From: Cunninghamia lanceolata
Taxonomy: Eukaryota > Streptophyta > Pinopsida > Cupressales > Cupressaceae
Direction: 5' to 3'
DNA length: 64,000 nucleotides
NCBI GenBank assembly: GCA_027924645.1
Contig: BSBN01000781.1
Location: 868,001-932,000, forward strand
Position numbers and translations under genes: made by a program. The first letter of the stretch is position 1. Each line of letters opens with the position of its first letter. The notes beneath the pieces were generated by a model. It saw only the letters and a program-made list of their open reading frames with translations. It was not told the DNA's origin and ran no database searches. Shown one piece after another: positions 35,588 to 47,799 of the stretch.

Positions 35588-37209
35588 TGTTGATATGCGC
35601 CAGACAACTGAGAGGGGGGTGAATCAGTTGTCACAAAAACTTAAACATTTTCTACAATTTAAACATTCATCACTTATCCATAATTATTATGATTTAACAA
35701 TGAGAGCATGAAATCAGAAACTTAACCATAGAAGCAACATCAAACACATAAGACACCAGATTTACGTGGAAAACCCTAAGGTGGGGAAAAACCACGGAGA
35801 GGATTAACTCTCAATATATATTGCAATCTTGAAATAGTAATGTTTAGGCTTGGTCACCCCATGGGCCTAAACATACTAGCTTACTGCCATGAAGAACAAC
35901 TAGGTCTAGCAGGCTCACTACCTCAACCCTAAACCTAGCAAGATTATAATAAGGGTTGTTAAACCCTACTAGTGGCTTACTGTCAAACTCACTGCCACAA
36001 TCAACACTTTCTTTATTGTGAATAAACAATTCCTTAGCTCTGCTCTTCCTATTCTTTGCTCTTCCTCTACTCTACACTTCCTCTTCTCTTCTCTTCTTCT
36101 GCTCTGCACTTCCTCTTCTTTCCTCTTCCTCTGCTCTGCACTTCCTCTTCTTTCCTCTGCCTCTTCTCTGCTCTGCCTTTTGACCTTTCTTAATATCTTA
36201 TCATTTCCACTCAAGGAAACCTTTTCCATTACTCAACTACAAGTATTTATACACTACATCAACCTTGGAATGATCATCAAGGTCGGCATCAACCATTGGA
36301 ACAATCTCCAAGGTCGGTATTACAAACATTTACCAAATAGGTCCTAACCTATTGAAATATCATGCAAAGGGAATGAAATGCGGATCACGCCATGCCTTAG
36401 CTAGGACTTAAAAAAGATCTTCCATGCCACAACATGCTTCCACAATCTTTTAGAGATCTCCGCAATCACTGGGATCAACGAGGTCAGCCAAGACTAGTTA
36501 CACGCTACATTAATTGGGAACAATCTTCACATACCATCACAATTTCTTAATGCAGACCAAAGTCCAGATAGCAACATGATTAAGAGACATCCACAAGCAC
36601 ACCATAATCATCAGCAGTAACCGCATGAACCATAACCACTTTATCCATAGGAATCTTCTTACAAGAACACATGAGCTTCACTGTCTTCAACTGTCATAAA
36701 AGAAAGATAGCTTGTGGACTACCAAACCACAAACCATTGCAACTGTAGGTAACTATAATCATCCCAGACTTCCCTCTAGAACTACAGAGCAAAATACTTT
36801 ATTGTGGAGGAATGTGGAGCCAAATACTGTCTTCCTGTCTCAACTGAACTTACAGAAAAAGCAGGCTTCACTCTAGTGAACACAACTCACTTAGATCTTC
36901 ATGCGGATGACTCAAACCTAGAATGTAGCATCCTCATACATACTTCTAACTTACTTCCAATCCGCAGACCATGATCTTCAAGCCAAAAAAAATGTGGAGC
37001 AGTTTACCAAACTGTTCTTCAACATACAACTCACTGTCTGTACTACACTTCTCTATAACTCGCTTGTTTCTTCCGAAGAGGCTAATTTTCTCAATATCCT
37101 TAACATACAAGCCTCCAAACAAGTAATAGAATAAAATATAGTTGACACCAATGACAACAATAATATGTTGACATCAATGACAACACCGATTAGGCACATA
37201 CTTGCAACA
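35588..37209 (-). mobile_element. Solo LTR, family A variant, in the E4 5' LTR
   Basis: 1622 bp in minus orientation with perfect ACATT duplications at 35583-35587 and 37210-37214. Minus sense starts TGTTGCAAGTATG and ends in ATATCAACA. It shares its ends and stem-loop (35604-35631) with family A but is longer and diverged, so it is a separate subfamily. No coding sequence. Confidence 0.92.
36041..36181. repeat. Pyrimidine-only tandem repeat within the solo LTR
   Basis: Almost uninterrupted C/T sequence made of imperfect repeats built on CTGCTCTGCACTTCCTCTTC, three copies. The open frames across it are low-complexity artefacts. Confidence 0.75.
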
Positions 37210-37415
37210 ACATTGTGCAGGTTTTGGAGTGTGGGGTTTTTCACCCGATAAGGGTTTTCCCCACGATTATATCTTGTCTCTCTCTTCTTCTATCTTACAT
37301 TCATGTGATGTGTATTTCTACAATATCTTCATTGTAAGTTTAAAAAGAGTTTGCACTCATCTCTCCTCATTAGATTAGTGTAGGAAGTGATTTCCACACA
37401 CCTAGCTTCCCTTCA
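37210..37415 (+). repeat. E4 5' LTR, last piece
   Basis: Matches the end of the E4 3' LTR, including GTGGGGTTTTTCACCCGATAAGG, and ends CTTCA. The primer site TGGTATCAGAGC follows at 37418-37429. Confidence 0.88.
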
Positions 37416-37533
37416 GTTGGTATCAGAGCTTGATCACCTTTGGTCCTAGTTGTTGAGTAGGGGTTTTTTGAGCTGATCTTAGATTGAGTGGGAGTCTATG
37501 TAGAGTATTCTGTAATCTTGTTGCAGGAAGGAG

Positions 37534-40500
37534 ATGGCAGACACGTCCAGAAGATTAGAGGTGGAGAAATTCAATGGCACAAATTTTGAGTTATGGAAAC
37601 TTAAGATGGAAGACATGCTTGTTGATCGAGACCTATGGGAAATTGTATCCAGTGTAAAACCAACCACAATGGAACAAGATGATTAGGATCTCAAAGATTG
37701 GAAGGCTAAGGTTCTCATAAGACTCAGTCTAGCTGATTCTATCTGTTAAATGTCCATGAGGAGAAGACCATGAAAGACCTTTGGAAGAAGCTGGGAGATG
37801 TTTATCAGGTCAAATCCCTGGTGAACAATCTTTTTCTGAGAAAGAAGTTGTATTCTCTAAGGATGGAGGATGGAGGATCTGTTGCAGATCACCTAAATGC
37901 TTTCAACATGTTAGTTGCACAGTTGACATCCATTGGTGTGAAGATGGAGGAGGAGGAACATTTCATGACCTTGCTTTGTTCTTTGCCGGACTCGTGGGAT
38001 CATCTTGTTATGGCTATTGGAAGCACCAAATCCACTTTCAAAATGGATAAAGTGGTATCTTCACTGTTATCTCAAGAGATGTGGAGAAATTCTTCTGAAG
38101 CAGCCAAAGAGGCTCTTGTAGTTCATAAAAGACCCAAGCAGAAAGGGAAAAAGAAGGACAAGAAAGCTGAGAACGGTAGATCCAAATCCCGTGGGAGATC
38201 CAAATCTCCTAGAAAGTCCAAGGCTTTCTGTTGGAATTGTGGAAAAACTGGGCATTTCCAAAAGGAATGCAAAGAGGAAAAGAAAACGAAGAAAAAGAAT
38301 GCCCTAGATTCAAATTCTGACAAGTCACAAGATGATACATGCACCTGATGATGTGTGGTTGATTGATTCTGGTGCATCATTCCACATGACCTCACATCGA
38401 AGCTGGTTCACAAAGTATGAAGAGTTCGATGGTGGAGGAGTGCTGGGTGATGATTCTCATCTAAAGCTTATTGGTCATGGAAGAGTCTTAATCTGATTCC
38501 CTGATGGATGAGTGAAGGGGATCACTGGGGTTATGCACATGCCAGGCTTGGCACGAAACCTGCTTTCTATAAGTATGTTGAATGATGCAGGTGTGCAGGT
38601 TGTCTTTTCGAAGGATGGATGCAAGATGACTAGAGGATCTATGGTGCTTGTGAAGGGTACTTTGTTTTAGCTAGAGGCATGCACTTCACAGTGCAATAGT
38701 TCTTCTAACCTAAAGAAAAGAGTTGTAGTCACTTCATCCCCACCATCTAAACCAACAGTGAAGAAATTTGCTGTAACAAATCCTGATGGTAGTGCATCTT
38801 AGGTACCCAAGTGTCCTCATGCTTTGGAAGTTAAGCTTCCTGCTGAAAAGACAATGTTATGGCATATGAGATTTAGCCACATTGGTTAGAAGGGTCTTAG
38901 AACCCTGAAAAATAAAAACCTCGTTGAGGGGTTAAATGATTGCAATCCTGAGTTTGACTTTTGTGAACATTGTATATATGGAAAGCAAAACCGTGTTCAT
39001 TTTTACTCTAGTTCTCACAAGTCTTCTAGTGTATTAGATCTAATTCATTCTATTGTATTTGGTCCTATTAGTGTTCCTTCAATTTCCAAATCTATATACT
39101 TTGTATCTTTCATAGATGATTACAGTAGAAGGACATGGATTTATTTTCTCAGAAGCAAGACTGAAGTCTTTAGTCAGTTCAAAGAGTTTAAAGATTTTGT
39201 TCAGAATCAAACTAGTAAAAAGATTAAGTGTTTGAGAACTGATAACAGTGGTGAGTTTTGTTCAGCAGAGTTTGATGATTTCTGTAAAGAGCAAGGGATT
39301 GAAAGACATCAGACAACTCCATACACCCCGTAGAAAAATGGAGTTACAGAGAGGATGAATAGGACACTGATGGAGAGGGCTAGGAGTATGCTTAGTGGAG
39401 CAAGCCTCGAACAAAAGTTTTGGGCTAAAGCTGTAGCCATTGCTTGCTACCTGGTAAATAGGTCTCCTACATTAGCTCTTATTGGTAAGACACCTATGGA
39501 GGTGTGGTCTGGTAAGAAGCCTTCAGTCAGACATCTTCATGTTTTTTTTTGTGAGGCATATGCACATGTGCCTAGGGAGAAATGGTCTAAATTGGAGAAC
39601 AAGGCTGTTAAGTGTATTTTTATTGGCTATAGTATCAGTGTGAAAGGATACAAGCTTTAGGATCCTGTGGATGAAAAAGTGTTGTATAGAAGAAGTGTTA
39701 TTTTTAGAGATCTAACACCTTCTTTCGTTGTTCTATAGCAAGAAGAAACAGATAAGAAAGAAGATGTGGTTCAGTTTCCTTCTACCCCTGAGAAGACTTA
39801 ATCGACAGACCCTGTGAGACTTGATGATGAGGAGAGCTCTAGCAGATCTGAAAGTTTAGAAGAAGAAGCAAAACCTCAACCTTAGCCATTGAGGAGGTCT
39901 ACAGGAACAAGAAAGTAACCTGATAGGTTTGATTATTCATTGCTTGATTCTAGTTCTTCTTTTGCCTTGCTTACTAACACTGATGAGACTAGAACTGTGA
40001 CAGAGGCTATGGGCATGAAAGATGTAGGTTCCTGGAATGAGGCCATGGAAGATGAGATGGCTTCTTTGGAGAAGAATAAAACATGGGACGTGGTGCCTTT
40101 GCCTGAAGAATGGAAACCTGTTGGATGCAAATGGGTGTTCAAGAAGAAATTCAATGCAGATGGTAGTGTTGAAAAGTACAAGGACAGACTAGTTGCGAAG
40201 GGGTACTCACAAGTAGAGGGAATTGATTATGGTGAAATTTTCTCTCCCATTGCAAAGCTAACATCTATTCAGTTCATGTTATCTCTTGCAGAAACTTATG
40301 ACTTAAAGGTGGAGTAGATGGATGTGAAGACAACATTCCTTCATGGTGATTTGGAGGAAGAGATTTACATGTCACAGCTAAAGCATTACATAGAGAAAGG
40401 TAAAGAAAATTTGGTTTGCAAGTTGAAAAAGTCTTTATATGGTTTGAAGTAGTCTCCTAGAATGTGGTACTTGAAGTTTGATGCCTTTATGTTGTTGGTT

Positions 40501-41565
40501 GGATTTCTAAGATTGAAATCAGATCATTGTGTGTATTATAAATTTGACAATGATCGCATTCTCATTATTGCATTGTATGTTGATTATATGTTGTTAATTG
40601 GGAATGGTAAGAATATGATTTCAGATTTGAAGTCTCAGTTGTCAGCATAGTTTGAGATGAAAAATCTAGGGGCAACCAGGTACATTCTAGGAATGGAAAT
40701 TAGAAGAAATAGAGCTAACAGAAAACTTTGGTTAAGCCAGAGTAAGTATGTGAAGACCGTGTTGGATAGGTTTAGCATGGCAGATTGTAGACCATTGTGT
40801 GTTCTTGTTTCTTTGGGGACAAAGTTGTATGTTAATGATCATCCAAAATCTGCTAGTAAGGTGGAGGACATGAGCAGAGTACCTTATGCTAGTGTTGTTG
40901 GCAATTTTATGTATGCTATGGTCTGCACAAGACCAGACATTGCCCAACCAGTGGGAGTCCTTAGTCAATTTATGGATAATCTTGGACGGGTACTTTGGGA
41001 TGCAGTAAAGAAAGTGTTCAGATATTTGAGGGGTACTTCTGAGTATTCCATATGCTATCATTGTAATCCTACATGACCTCCGCATTCACTTTGTATTCAT
41101 GGATTCATGGATTCTAATTGGGCGGGTGACATTGACAGCAGGAGATCCACCAGTACCTATATGTTCACTATGTTCGGTGGTGCAATTAGTTGGATGAGTA
41201 AGTGACAACCTGTGGTTGCTTTGTCCATGATAAAAGCTAAGTATATGGTAGCAACACATGCTTTTAAGGAATCCATTTGGATTAAGAGATTATGTTCAGA
41301 TATTGGTGTTGATGAAGGACAGATTACGATTTGTTGTGACAATCAGAGTACGATTTGCCTAGTAAAGTATCTAACTTTCCATGCCAAAACAAAGCATATT
41401 GATGTACAGTTTCACTTTGTGCGAGACATGGTAGAGGATGGGAAGGTGAATTTAGAGAAGGTAGACACTTTGAAGAATTTTGTGGATGCATTGACGAAAC
41501 CAATGGGTACAGAGAAGTTTAGATGGTGTTCAGAGTCTATGGGCCTCTCGGTCTATAGTAGTTAA
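37534..41565 (+). pseudogene. E4 copia Gag-Pol, heavily decayed
   Basis: The start is MADTSRRLEVEKFNG at 37534; the end is at 41565. Gag of the UBN2 type has a basic tail (KGKKKDKK) and one CCHC knuckle, CWNCGKTGHFQKEC, near 38230. The protease motif DSGASFHM survives near 38365. Integrase (about 38860-39660) keeps RTDNSGEF and NGVTERMNRTL. Reverse transcriptase (39940-40620) reads YVDY instead of YVDD, losing a catalytic Asp. RNase H spans about 41090-41500. Many TAG/TGA stops and frameshifts interrupt the frame, e.g. a TAG near 37684 and a shift near 37745. It is the same protein family as E5 but a different copia lineage from E3. Confidence 0.9.
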
Positions 41566-41614
41566 ATCCTGTTATTTCCATTGGCTCTTACAAGGTGTTC
41601 GACAAGTGGGAGAA

Positions 41615-42649
41615 TGTTGGGAATTAAGGTGTCTCAACCTTGGTAATTCCTTGTATTATTTCATTGTATTTATTTATTTATTGCCTAATATTGTAATTAG
41701 GATGCAAATCCTTATTGTCATCTTGTGGGAGTTGGCACGGTGATGTGTCATCCTACATGGAAGGTGACCACATGTAAATTTGTCCTCACATGAGGAGATA
41801 GGTGTCCCACTTAGTGGTAGGAATATTTTTCCATGTGTCAGCATCTTGGTTAGTGTGTAAGGGAATATTGACCTAAACGGTTATGACAAATTCCTATGAC
41901 AAATCTATGATGCATAAGAGTCGTAAATGGAAGATTCTATGACAGGTGAAGACATGTGTCACAAGGCATCTTGGAAGAAGGCATCTCTGGGTGCCCCAAG
42001 GAGGGTTATGACAAGTTGTAAGAGAATATGCAATTTTTAGCCTGTGTATGATAGATTCTCTTACAGTTGTAAGATATGACAACTATGACAAATTTTATGA
42101 CAGTCGTAAGAGTATCTGTCATTGCCCAACTTGGGAATAGGTGACCTCTTTGGGATGGGGTGATATGACAAGTGTCATGAACATTCTACAGTGTTGGACA
42201 AGTGTCCGCAGGCATGGACTTTGGGCCATGAGGCCATGTTGGACGCCCATCTCAAGATAGGCTCATTTTTGCCTTGTATCTTCTATATAAACAGGTGCTT
42301 TTGAGAGGAGATATAGTATGTGATTGATAGGTAATGGTATGCCTGCCAGATTGTCTCCAAATACGAGTGTCGAAGACTCCTAAGAGCTTGCATTGCAAGT
42401 GTATTGTAAACCATATAATACATTATGCAGGTTTTGGAGTGTGGGGTTTTTCACCCGATAAGGGTTTTCCCCATGATTATATCTTGTCTCTCTCTTCTTC
42501 TGTCTTACATTCTTGTGATGTGTATTACTACAATATCTCCATTGTTGTGTTAAACATTCTGTAATTGTAAAGGTTAAAAGGAATTTGCACTCATCTCTCC
42601 TCATTAGATTAGTGTAGGAAGCAATTTCCACACACCTAGCTTCCTTTCA
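41615..42649 (+). repeat. E4 3' LTR
   Basis: 1035 bp, from TGTTGGGAATT to CTTTCA, preceded by the polypurine-like ACAAGTGGGAGA. Matches both E5 LTRs and the 5' LTR pieces. It does not carry the stem-loop of families A and C. Confidence 0.9.
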
Positions 42650-43848
42650 GACAACCTTCTAGAACACATGAAAGGATGAAATCTTGGAAATAGATGCATC
42701 TAACAGTCCTCAATAACATGTCAAAACCATAGACTAAAAACTTCAAACTAAGAGAAATTCAGACCAAAAAAATATAACACCATGCACTGAAAGAGACAGT
42801 TCAATACTTAGCTAAATTTTCACTAAGTTATCTTCCAGTATAGAACTTCTTGCATAAGTATCATTATGAGTATAGACACATCTTGTGAGGGACATTACTA
42901 TAACCTCACAACCTAAACTAGTTCTCTCTTTACATTTGTTGCCATCAATGACAACACTCCTTGACTATCATGCATCTTGGTAATCCAACAATGTCTATAA
43001 AGAAGGGTCTTGTTTGAAAGAAGGCCAAAAGAATTTTTCATCATGGTGCATGTGTAGACCAAAGGCTTATTATTATTGTGTATGGCTGAAAGACTTTGTT
43101 TTGTGTAAGGCCAGTATACTTAATCTTATTACTGTTAAAGTATAAGGCTAAATAGATTTTATTTTGCAAAACCATTTTATGCATACTAACCGATGGGTAA
43201 ATATAATTTCTGTATTATGTATTTATTATAGTGCTATGTGCATAGAAGATATAGTTATTCCAACGCTCGGCATCATTGTTTTAACCAAATCCGAGTAAAG
43301 AAGGTTGGGAGATTTGAAACTTATACATTCATGATTGTTGTAATTATGTTTTGATAAAAGTACTTGTGGCTTATATACAAAAGATATTATATATGAGTTC
43401 ATACCTATCCTAAATTGGAAGTCAGAAGACTTAAGATGATCAAAGATCGTAGTATTTAATTATCTTTTGTGACTTAAACCTAAAAGGGTTGAAAGATTTA
43501 ACTTAGTCAAATGACTAGTTATAAAGATGAAAGTGTACATTAAGATATTATATGAATGAGAGTATACTTCATATAATATGATTATTCATGCTATGTGAAA
43601 GGTGAATTTGAACAATGCCAAGTAGTCTAGGAAGACTAGAGGTATTTGTTCCCATGTTTTGTTATATATATGTTATTAACTTTGGAAAACAAGGCTATTG
43701 ATATTTCCATGCATTTGGTTAGAGAAGTTAAACTCTAAAATCATAACCTGAAGGGTTTAGAAAACTTATAACCCTTATGACAAATATGACATTGCTTTAC
43801 ATATTGGTTGACAATGAATGGTCAAGAAAACCACCGGGTTAGACATAA
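42650..43848. other. Non-coding region, partly old LTR-like sequence
   Basis: No credible gene. Around 42925-42960 a GTTGCCATCAATGACAAC stretch resembles family C LTR starts in minus orientation, so part may be LTR debris. The rest is AT-rich and unrecognised. Confidence 0.4.
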
Positions 43849-44007
43849 TGTTAGCAAGACGGTTGCCGTTGCACCAAAAGATTGACCTGTTAATGTCTGA
43901 TACAACTGCCAAAGTTAATGAATCCACGAGAGGCAGTTAAGACTTGTCACAAACCCAAGCGTTGCACTACACAACACAAGGAGACCAAGGGTGCACACCT
44001 TGCAACA
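43849..44007 (-). repeat. E7 3' LTR
   Basis: 159 bp, TGTTGCAAGG...GCTAACA in minus sense. Differs from the other copy at a fair number of sites, so E7 is much older than E8. Confidence 0.88.
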
Positions 44008-44583
44008 ATCCCCCCAGCGCAATTGAGGGGTTCTGATGCAGAGGCATCCACACTATAACCTTCGCATATAGCATGAATGTCTGCAGACCAACCTCATCAT
44101 CATCATCTTCGCCATCATCATCATATTCCGCTTTATACTGTCAGCATCATCATGTTTCCTAAAACCAACAGCATCATCATATTTCGGACACTCGCAATTG
44201 TCCTCCTGCCGACTACTATTCACCTCCTCCGCTTTCCTCCTAACATCATCATCATGATGTTCAGCGGGCGCAAACATCCTCCGGTTGCACTGTTCATCAG
44301 GCACCGAACTCCATCGTCATCATCATGACCTTCAACACTGTCTTCGTCAGCAGGATATCCAAATATCCGGTTGCTCAAATATCCTGATGACGATCAGTTC
44401 AGCACCTTCCCTTCGATGCTCCGCTAGCCGACGATCCAAACAACAGCATCATGATATAACTTATCCGGTTCTCTTCGAAACCTCCTGATGATGCTAATAC
44501 ACTTTCTGCCGATGCCGATACTTAGCCACTTAACAACGGCAGGACAACTCGCACAGGGGGATATCTCAATATCCTGATGACGA

Positions 44584-44613
44584 TGACGTCATATCCTGAT
44601 GACGATGACGTCA
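44584..44613. promoter_or_regulatory. Paired TGACGTCA sites in the E8 LTR
   Basis: TGACGTCA occurs at 44584-44591 and 44606-44613, 22 bp apart, within repeated ATCCTGATGACGA units. TGACGTCA is a known bZIP (TGA/CREB-type) binding palindrome. The same pair is in the other LTR near 48459-48488. Confidence 0.5.
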
Positions 44614-44945
44614 CCCAATATCCTGATGACCTCTTCAACACTTAGTCAAAAAAAAACTCAACTTTTACTCCCGCATCTACTCGCGATACGCGGATGATTG
44701 GCACTCCCGATATGATGATCCTGATGCCGATACATGCACTTAGTCTATGTCCGACCTAAACATCCTGATGCACTCGCAACATGAAAACTTCAACAGTTTC
44801 ATGACCCGATCTTCTTCTACCTGATGCCGATGCACTCCACCTCAGCTCCTGCTGATGATCACCCCGACGAACTCACACTTCATGCAATCGACAACATCAT
44901 GCCGATCTCCTCCACTTATCCGGATGATGATGTCCGAACTGTCTG

Positions 44946-44969
44946 CAGGATATTTGCCGAAATATCCTG
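44946..44969. repeat. Perfect inverted repeat in the E8 LTR
   Basis: Arms CAGGATATTT and AAATATCCTG around a GCCG loop. The other LTR has it at 48821-48844. Confidence 0.8.
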
Positions 44970-45660
44970 ATGATGCCGTTTTTGGCGAACTTCTTCACTT
45001 AGCAAAATCTCACTTCGCCGATCCACCAGGGATGACCCGATCCAGTCTCAGGGTGATCTTCCAACTCAGTCAGCTTATCAACTCGACCTAGCACATGAGG
45101 ATGCTAGGCTCCTCAACACCTGTCGACCGCGATCCTGCACACCTGCATGTAAACAGAAAACAAACTACTACCTACCCTACTGTACATTGCCATTCCACCG
45201 ATCAGATGAGTCAACCGGTGGAATGGATCAGGAAATCCATGAAAACCTCTCAAACCAGAAATCGATCAAGCAATGGAATGCAATAGAGGATGAACACAAC
45301 AGGAATACTTTATTCGATTTCAAAAGATGCAACTACAATGCTCAGTTTCTCTTGCTCTGCCTCACTCTCGCAAAGTCTGATCGATGATCTACAATCAACT
45401 GATCTCATGCTTATAAGGATTTCCCTACGAGTACTACTGACCCGACTCCAAGCGGCTGGGAACTCTCCAAGCGGCTGGGAGATCCCACCGAACAAACATC
45501 ATGACAGCTGTTATAACTAACTAGCTAAAAATAGCAAAAGCCTGGTCAGCATGATCTTATCATGATCAGCATGACCTTATTACATGCAATTGGTCTACCT
45601 AGACCTTCTTGGAAACACAAATAAGACCTAAACTACTAACTGCCTTAACAAAACCAGCTG

Positions 45661-47799
45661 TCAGGTAGGTGCTCCTGCACCATACTCCCCAACAGAAAGG
45701 AACTCATGTCCCATGAGTTTAGTATGTGGAAGTCTTCCACCTCTACCCTTTGCCTTGTCAATAGGCTGACCTGCTCCAGCTTTGTCTGCTGCTGTCTCTT
45801 GGCTGCTCCAAGACTTCTGAACTGTGACTTGCTTTCTGGCAACTAAAGCATCATGCCTGTTGATATAGGCCTTTCTCTCACATACCTTGTGTTTGTCAGA
45901 TTGTCTGACCAGAACCTCTGTCTGAATTGCCTCTGTGGTGTTCAACTGTGTCGTTCTTTCAATCATTATAGGACAAGCAATAGTCCCAACTATGACAACA
46001 TCCTTGTCATTCTTCTGAACTGGTTGCTGTTTGCACCCCTGTTTCTGAACCTGCTGCTGACCTCTGTCAGTCACAACTGAAACTGTCTTCAGCTTGTTGT
46101 CTGTAACAACTCCTTTCCCTGCAGTATCCTTATCTGCCTTCATGCCTGCTCCCCTAGGCATCTGCACATACTCCTTCTTTCCCATTAAAATGATTTGGGC
46201 TGCCTTCTGTACTGCAGCTTTTGCCTGTAATGGCATCAACTTAATAGTCTTCCCATCCTTCTTGATGGTGTAGGTATTAGCATACCCATCATACAGTACC
46301 CTTCTGTCAAATTGCCATGGTCTACCCAACAGTAGGTGACAACATTCCATAGGCAATATATCACACAAGATTCTATCATGATATGGCCCAATCTGGAAAT
46401 CCACATATGCCTGTTCAGAGACAAAAAGTGATTGCCTATCACTCACCCAAGATGCCTTGTAAGGGTGTGGATGTGGAATCCTTTCCAACTTCAGTTTATC
46501 CACCATTTCCTGAGATACCATGTTGTCTGTTGAACCAGTATCAATGACAACCTTACATACTTTACCTTTGCTCTTACATGTGGTCTTGAAAAGAGCTCTT
46601 CTTTGCATCATATCCTTTGATGCCTGCAAACTAATTCTCCTTAACATCAATGATTCTCCACTCTCTGGATATCCATAATTCTCAGGACCTTTGTTTGAAC
46701 TCTGTGCACTTTCTTCTTTCTCTTCTTGCACAAGTTGTACTCTCTTGTCACTAGTTCTATCATTTCTGGATGATGAACCTTTGTTTTCTGGACATTTGAA
46801 AGATGGATGACCAAACTCTCCACAGGTGTAACATTTTCCTGAAAATGTAGTAGAACCTCTACCACCTCCAAATCTTCCTCTATTACCTTTCCATCCACCT
46901 CTGAAATCAGACTGTCCCTGTCCTTTACCAGTGTCTTCTTGACCCTCATTTGTCTGCTTTTGTGCAGGGGCTGCTCCTCTTCCCCTATTGTTTCCTCTTC
47001 CTCTCATGGACTTATCATGTCCTCTATTTAGCTTTTCTTCAATCCTGATTGCCATTTGATAACAATCCTCCACATTCTTAGGGTTAGCTAACACTAACTC
47101 ATCCTGTATGTTAAACCTCAAACCAGCCAAGTACCTAGCCACCTTTTCTACTTCATTCTCATGATGACCAGATCTCATACTCAGCAGATAAAATTCCTCA
47201 GTATATGCTTTCACATCCCTGTCTTTCTGCTTTAAAAATTGCAGCTTCTTAAACATCTGGATTTCATAATCCCTTGGCAAGAATTTACCCTTTATCCTTG
47301 CTACCATCTTATCCCAAGAAGTGATCTTAGACTTCCCTTGTTTCCTTCTCTCAGATTGTACATAATCCCACCATACCAAAGCATGACCTCCTAACTTGGT
47401 CTTTGCAATCTTTACCTTCTGATCCTCAGCAACATCTTCACATTCAAAGTGATTATCAAGTGCAGCAATCCAATCCAACAACTCATCTTCATTCAAGCTT
47501 CCAGTATATTTGGAAACATCAACCTTTACCTTAGGTTTTTCACTCTGCACTGCCTTTAACAGTTTTGCCAATCTCTGGTCTTCAGCATCCAGATCTTCAG
47601 CTACCTCTTCATACTCTTCAACAGTATCTGCATCTTCTTCAGACTCACTGTCTTCCACTTCTCTCTTTTTGTTCTTTTCCAGGGCTGTCAGCCTGGCTTG
47701 AAGTGCTTCAGCAAGCTCCTTCATCTTCCTCATCTCTCTAGCATGTTTCTCCTTCATCTCCTGCAGTTCCCTTGCAGTACCATTACCTTTAGGAGGCAT
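45661..47799 (-). CDS. E8 Gag-protease protein
   Basis: Intact 712-residue ORF with ATG at 47797-47799. In order: a charged N-terminal coiled coil (about 1-45), an acidic linker (about 45-80), a Ty3-type retrotransposon Gag domain (about 110-265, with KFLPRDYEIQMFKKLQFLKQ), an Arg/Gly-rich stretch, a CCHC knuckle CYTCGEFGHPSFKC (323-336), and a retropepsin-like protease with VVIDTGSTDNM (catalytic D420) and a LLGRPWQFDR second motif. The last ~150 residues are basic with no recognised domain. Gag would form the particle, the protease would mature it. No polymerase follows. The stop TGA (45661-45663) lies 22 bp inside the 3' LTR. Confidence 0.93.
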   Translation of the reverse strand: MPPKGNGTARELQEMKEKHAREMRKMKELAEALQARLTALEKNKKREVEDSESEEDADTVEEYEEVAEDLDAEDQRLAKLLKAVQSEKPKVKVDVSKYTGSLNEDELLDWIAALDNHFECEDVAEDQKVKIAKTKLGGHALVWWDYVQSERRKQGKSKITSWDKMVARIKGKFLPRDYEIQMFKKLQFLKQKDRDVKAYTEEFYLLSMRSGHHENEVEKVARYLAGLRFNIQDELVLANPKNVEDCYQMAIRIEEKLNRGHDKSMRGRGNNRGRGAAPAQKQTNEGQEDTGKGQGQSDFRGGWKGNRGRFGGGRGSTTFSGKCYTCGEFGHPSFKCPENKGSSSRNDRTSDKRVQLVQEEKEESAQSSNKGPENYGYPESGESLMLRRISLQASKDMMQRRALFKTTCKSKGKVCKVVIDTGSTDNMVSQEMVDKLKLERIPHPHPYKASWVSDRQSLFVSEQAYVDFQIGPYHDRILCDILPMECCHLLLGRPWQFDRRVLYDGYANTYTIKKDGKTIKLMPLQAKAAVQKAAQIILMGKKEYVQMPRGAGMKADKDTAGKGVVTDNKLKTVSVVTDRGQQQVQKQGCKQQPVQKNDKDVVIVGTIACPIMIERTTQLNTTEAIQTEVLVRQSDKHKVCERKAYINRHDALVARKQVTVQKSWSSQETAADKAGAGQPIDKAKGRGGRLPHTKLMGHEFLSVGEYGAGAPT

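Larger units (their letters stand above)
11604..42649 (+). mobile_element. E4: old copia element (family B), 5'-truncated and host of several insertions
   Basis: This is the oldest recognisable layer on the left. Its 5' LTR survives in three pieces (about 11604-11704, 35311-35587, 37210-37415) separated by element C and a solo LTR. A decayed gag-pol (37534-41565) and a full 3' LTR (41615-42649) follow. The first ~450 bp of the 5' LTR are absent: family B sequence begins abruptly at about 11604. The three surviving pieces add up to about the 584 bp expected from the matching part of the 3' LTR. The family is the same as E5 at 55133-64000. Confidence 0.85.
44034..45682 (-). repeat. E8 3' LTR
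   Basis: Ends TGGTGCAGG...TGCATCA in minus sense. Rich in CATCAT/GATGAT triplets and in the motif AATATCCTGATGA. It carries two TGACGTCA palindromes and a perfect hairpin. Short ORFs here are mirrored in the other LTR and are not genes. Confidence 0.95.

Noticed and set aside
36018..36347. Leu/Ser-rich and Arg/Glu-rich frames on opposite strands
   Set aside because: Low-complexity translation of the pyrimidine tract in a solo LTR.
44029..44033. A tRNA gene suggested by the GGTTCGAACCC motif in E7
   Set aside because: Only a B-box-like motif remains; no A box or cloverleaf could be made.
44053..45520. Several 60-83 codon frames rich in His, Met or Ser in the E8 LTR
   Set aside because: Products of CATCAT/GATGAT repeats, present identically in both LTRs.
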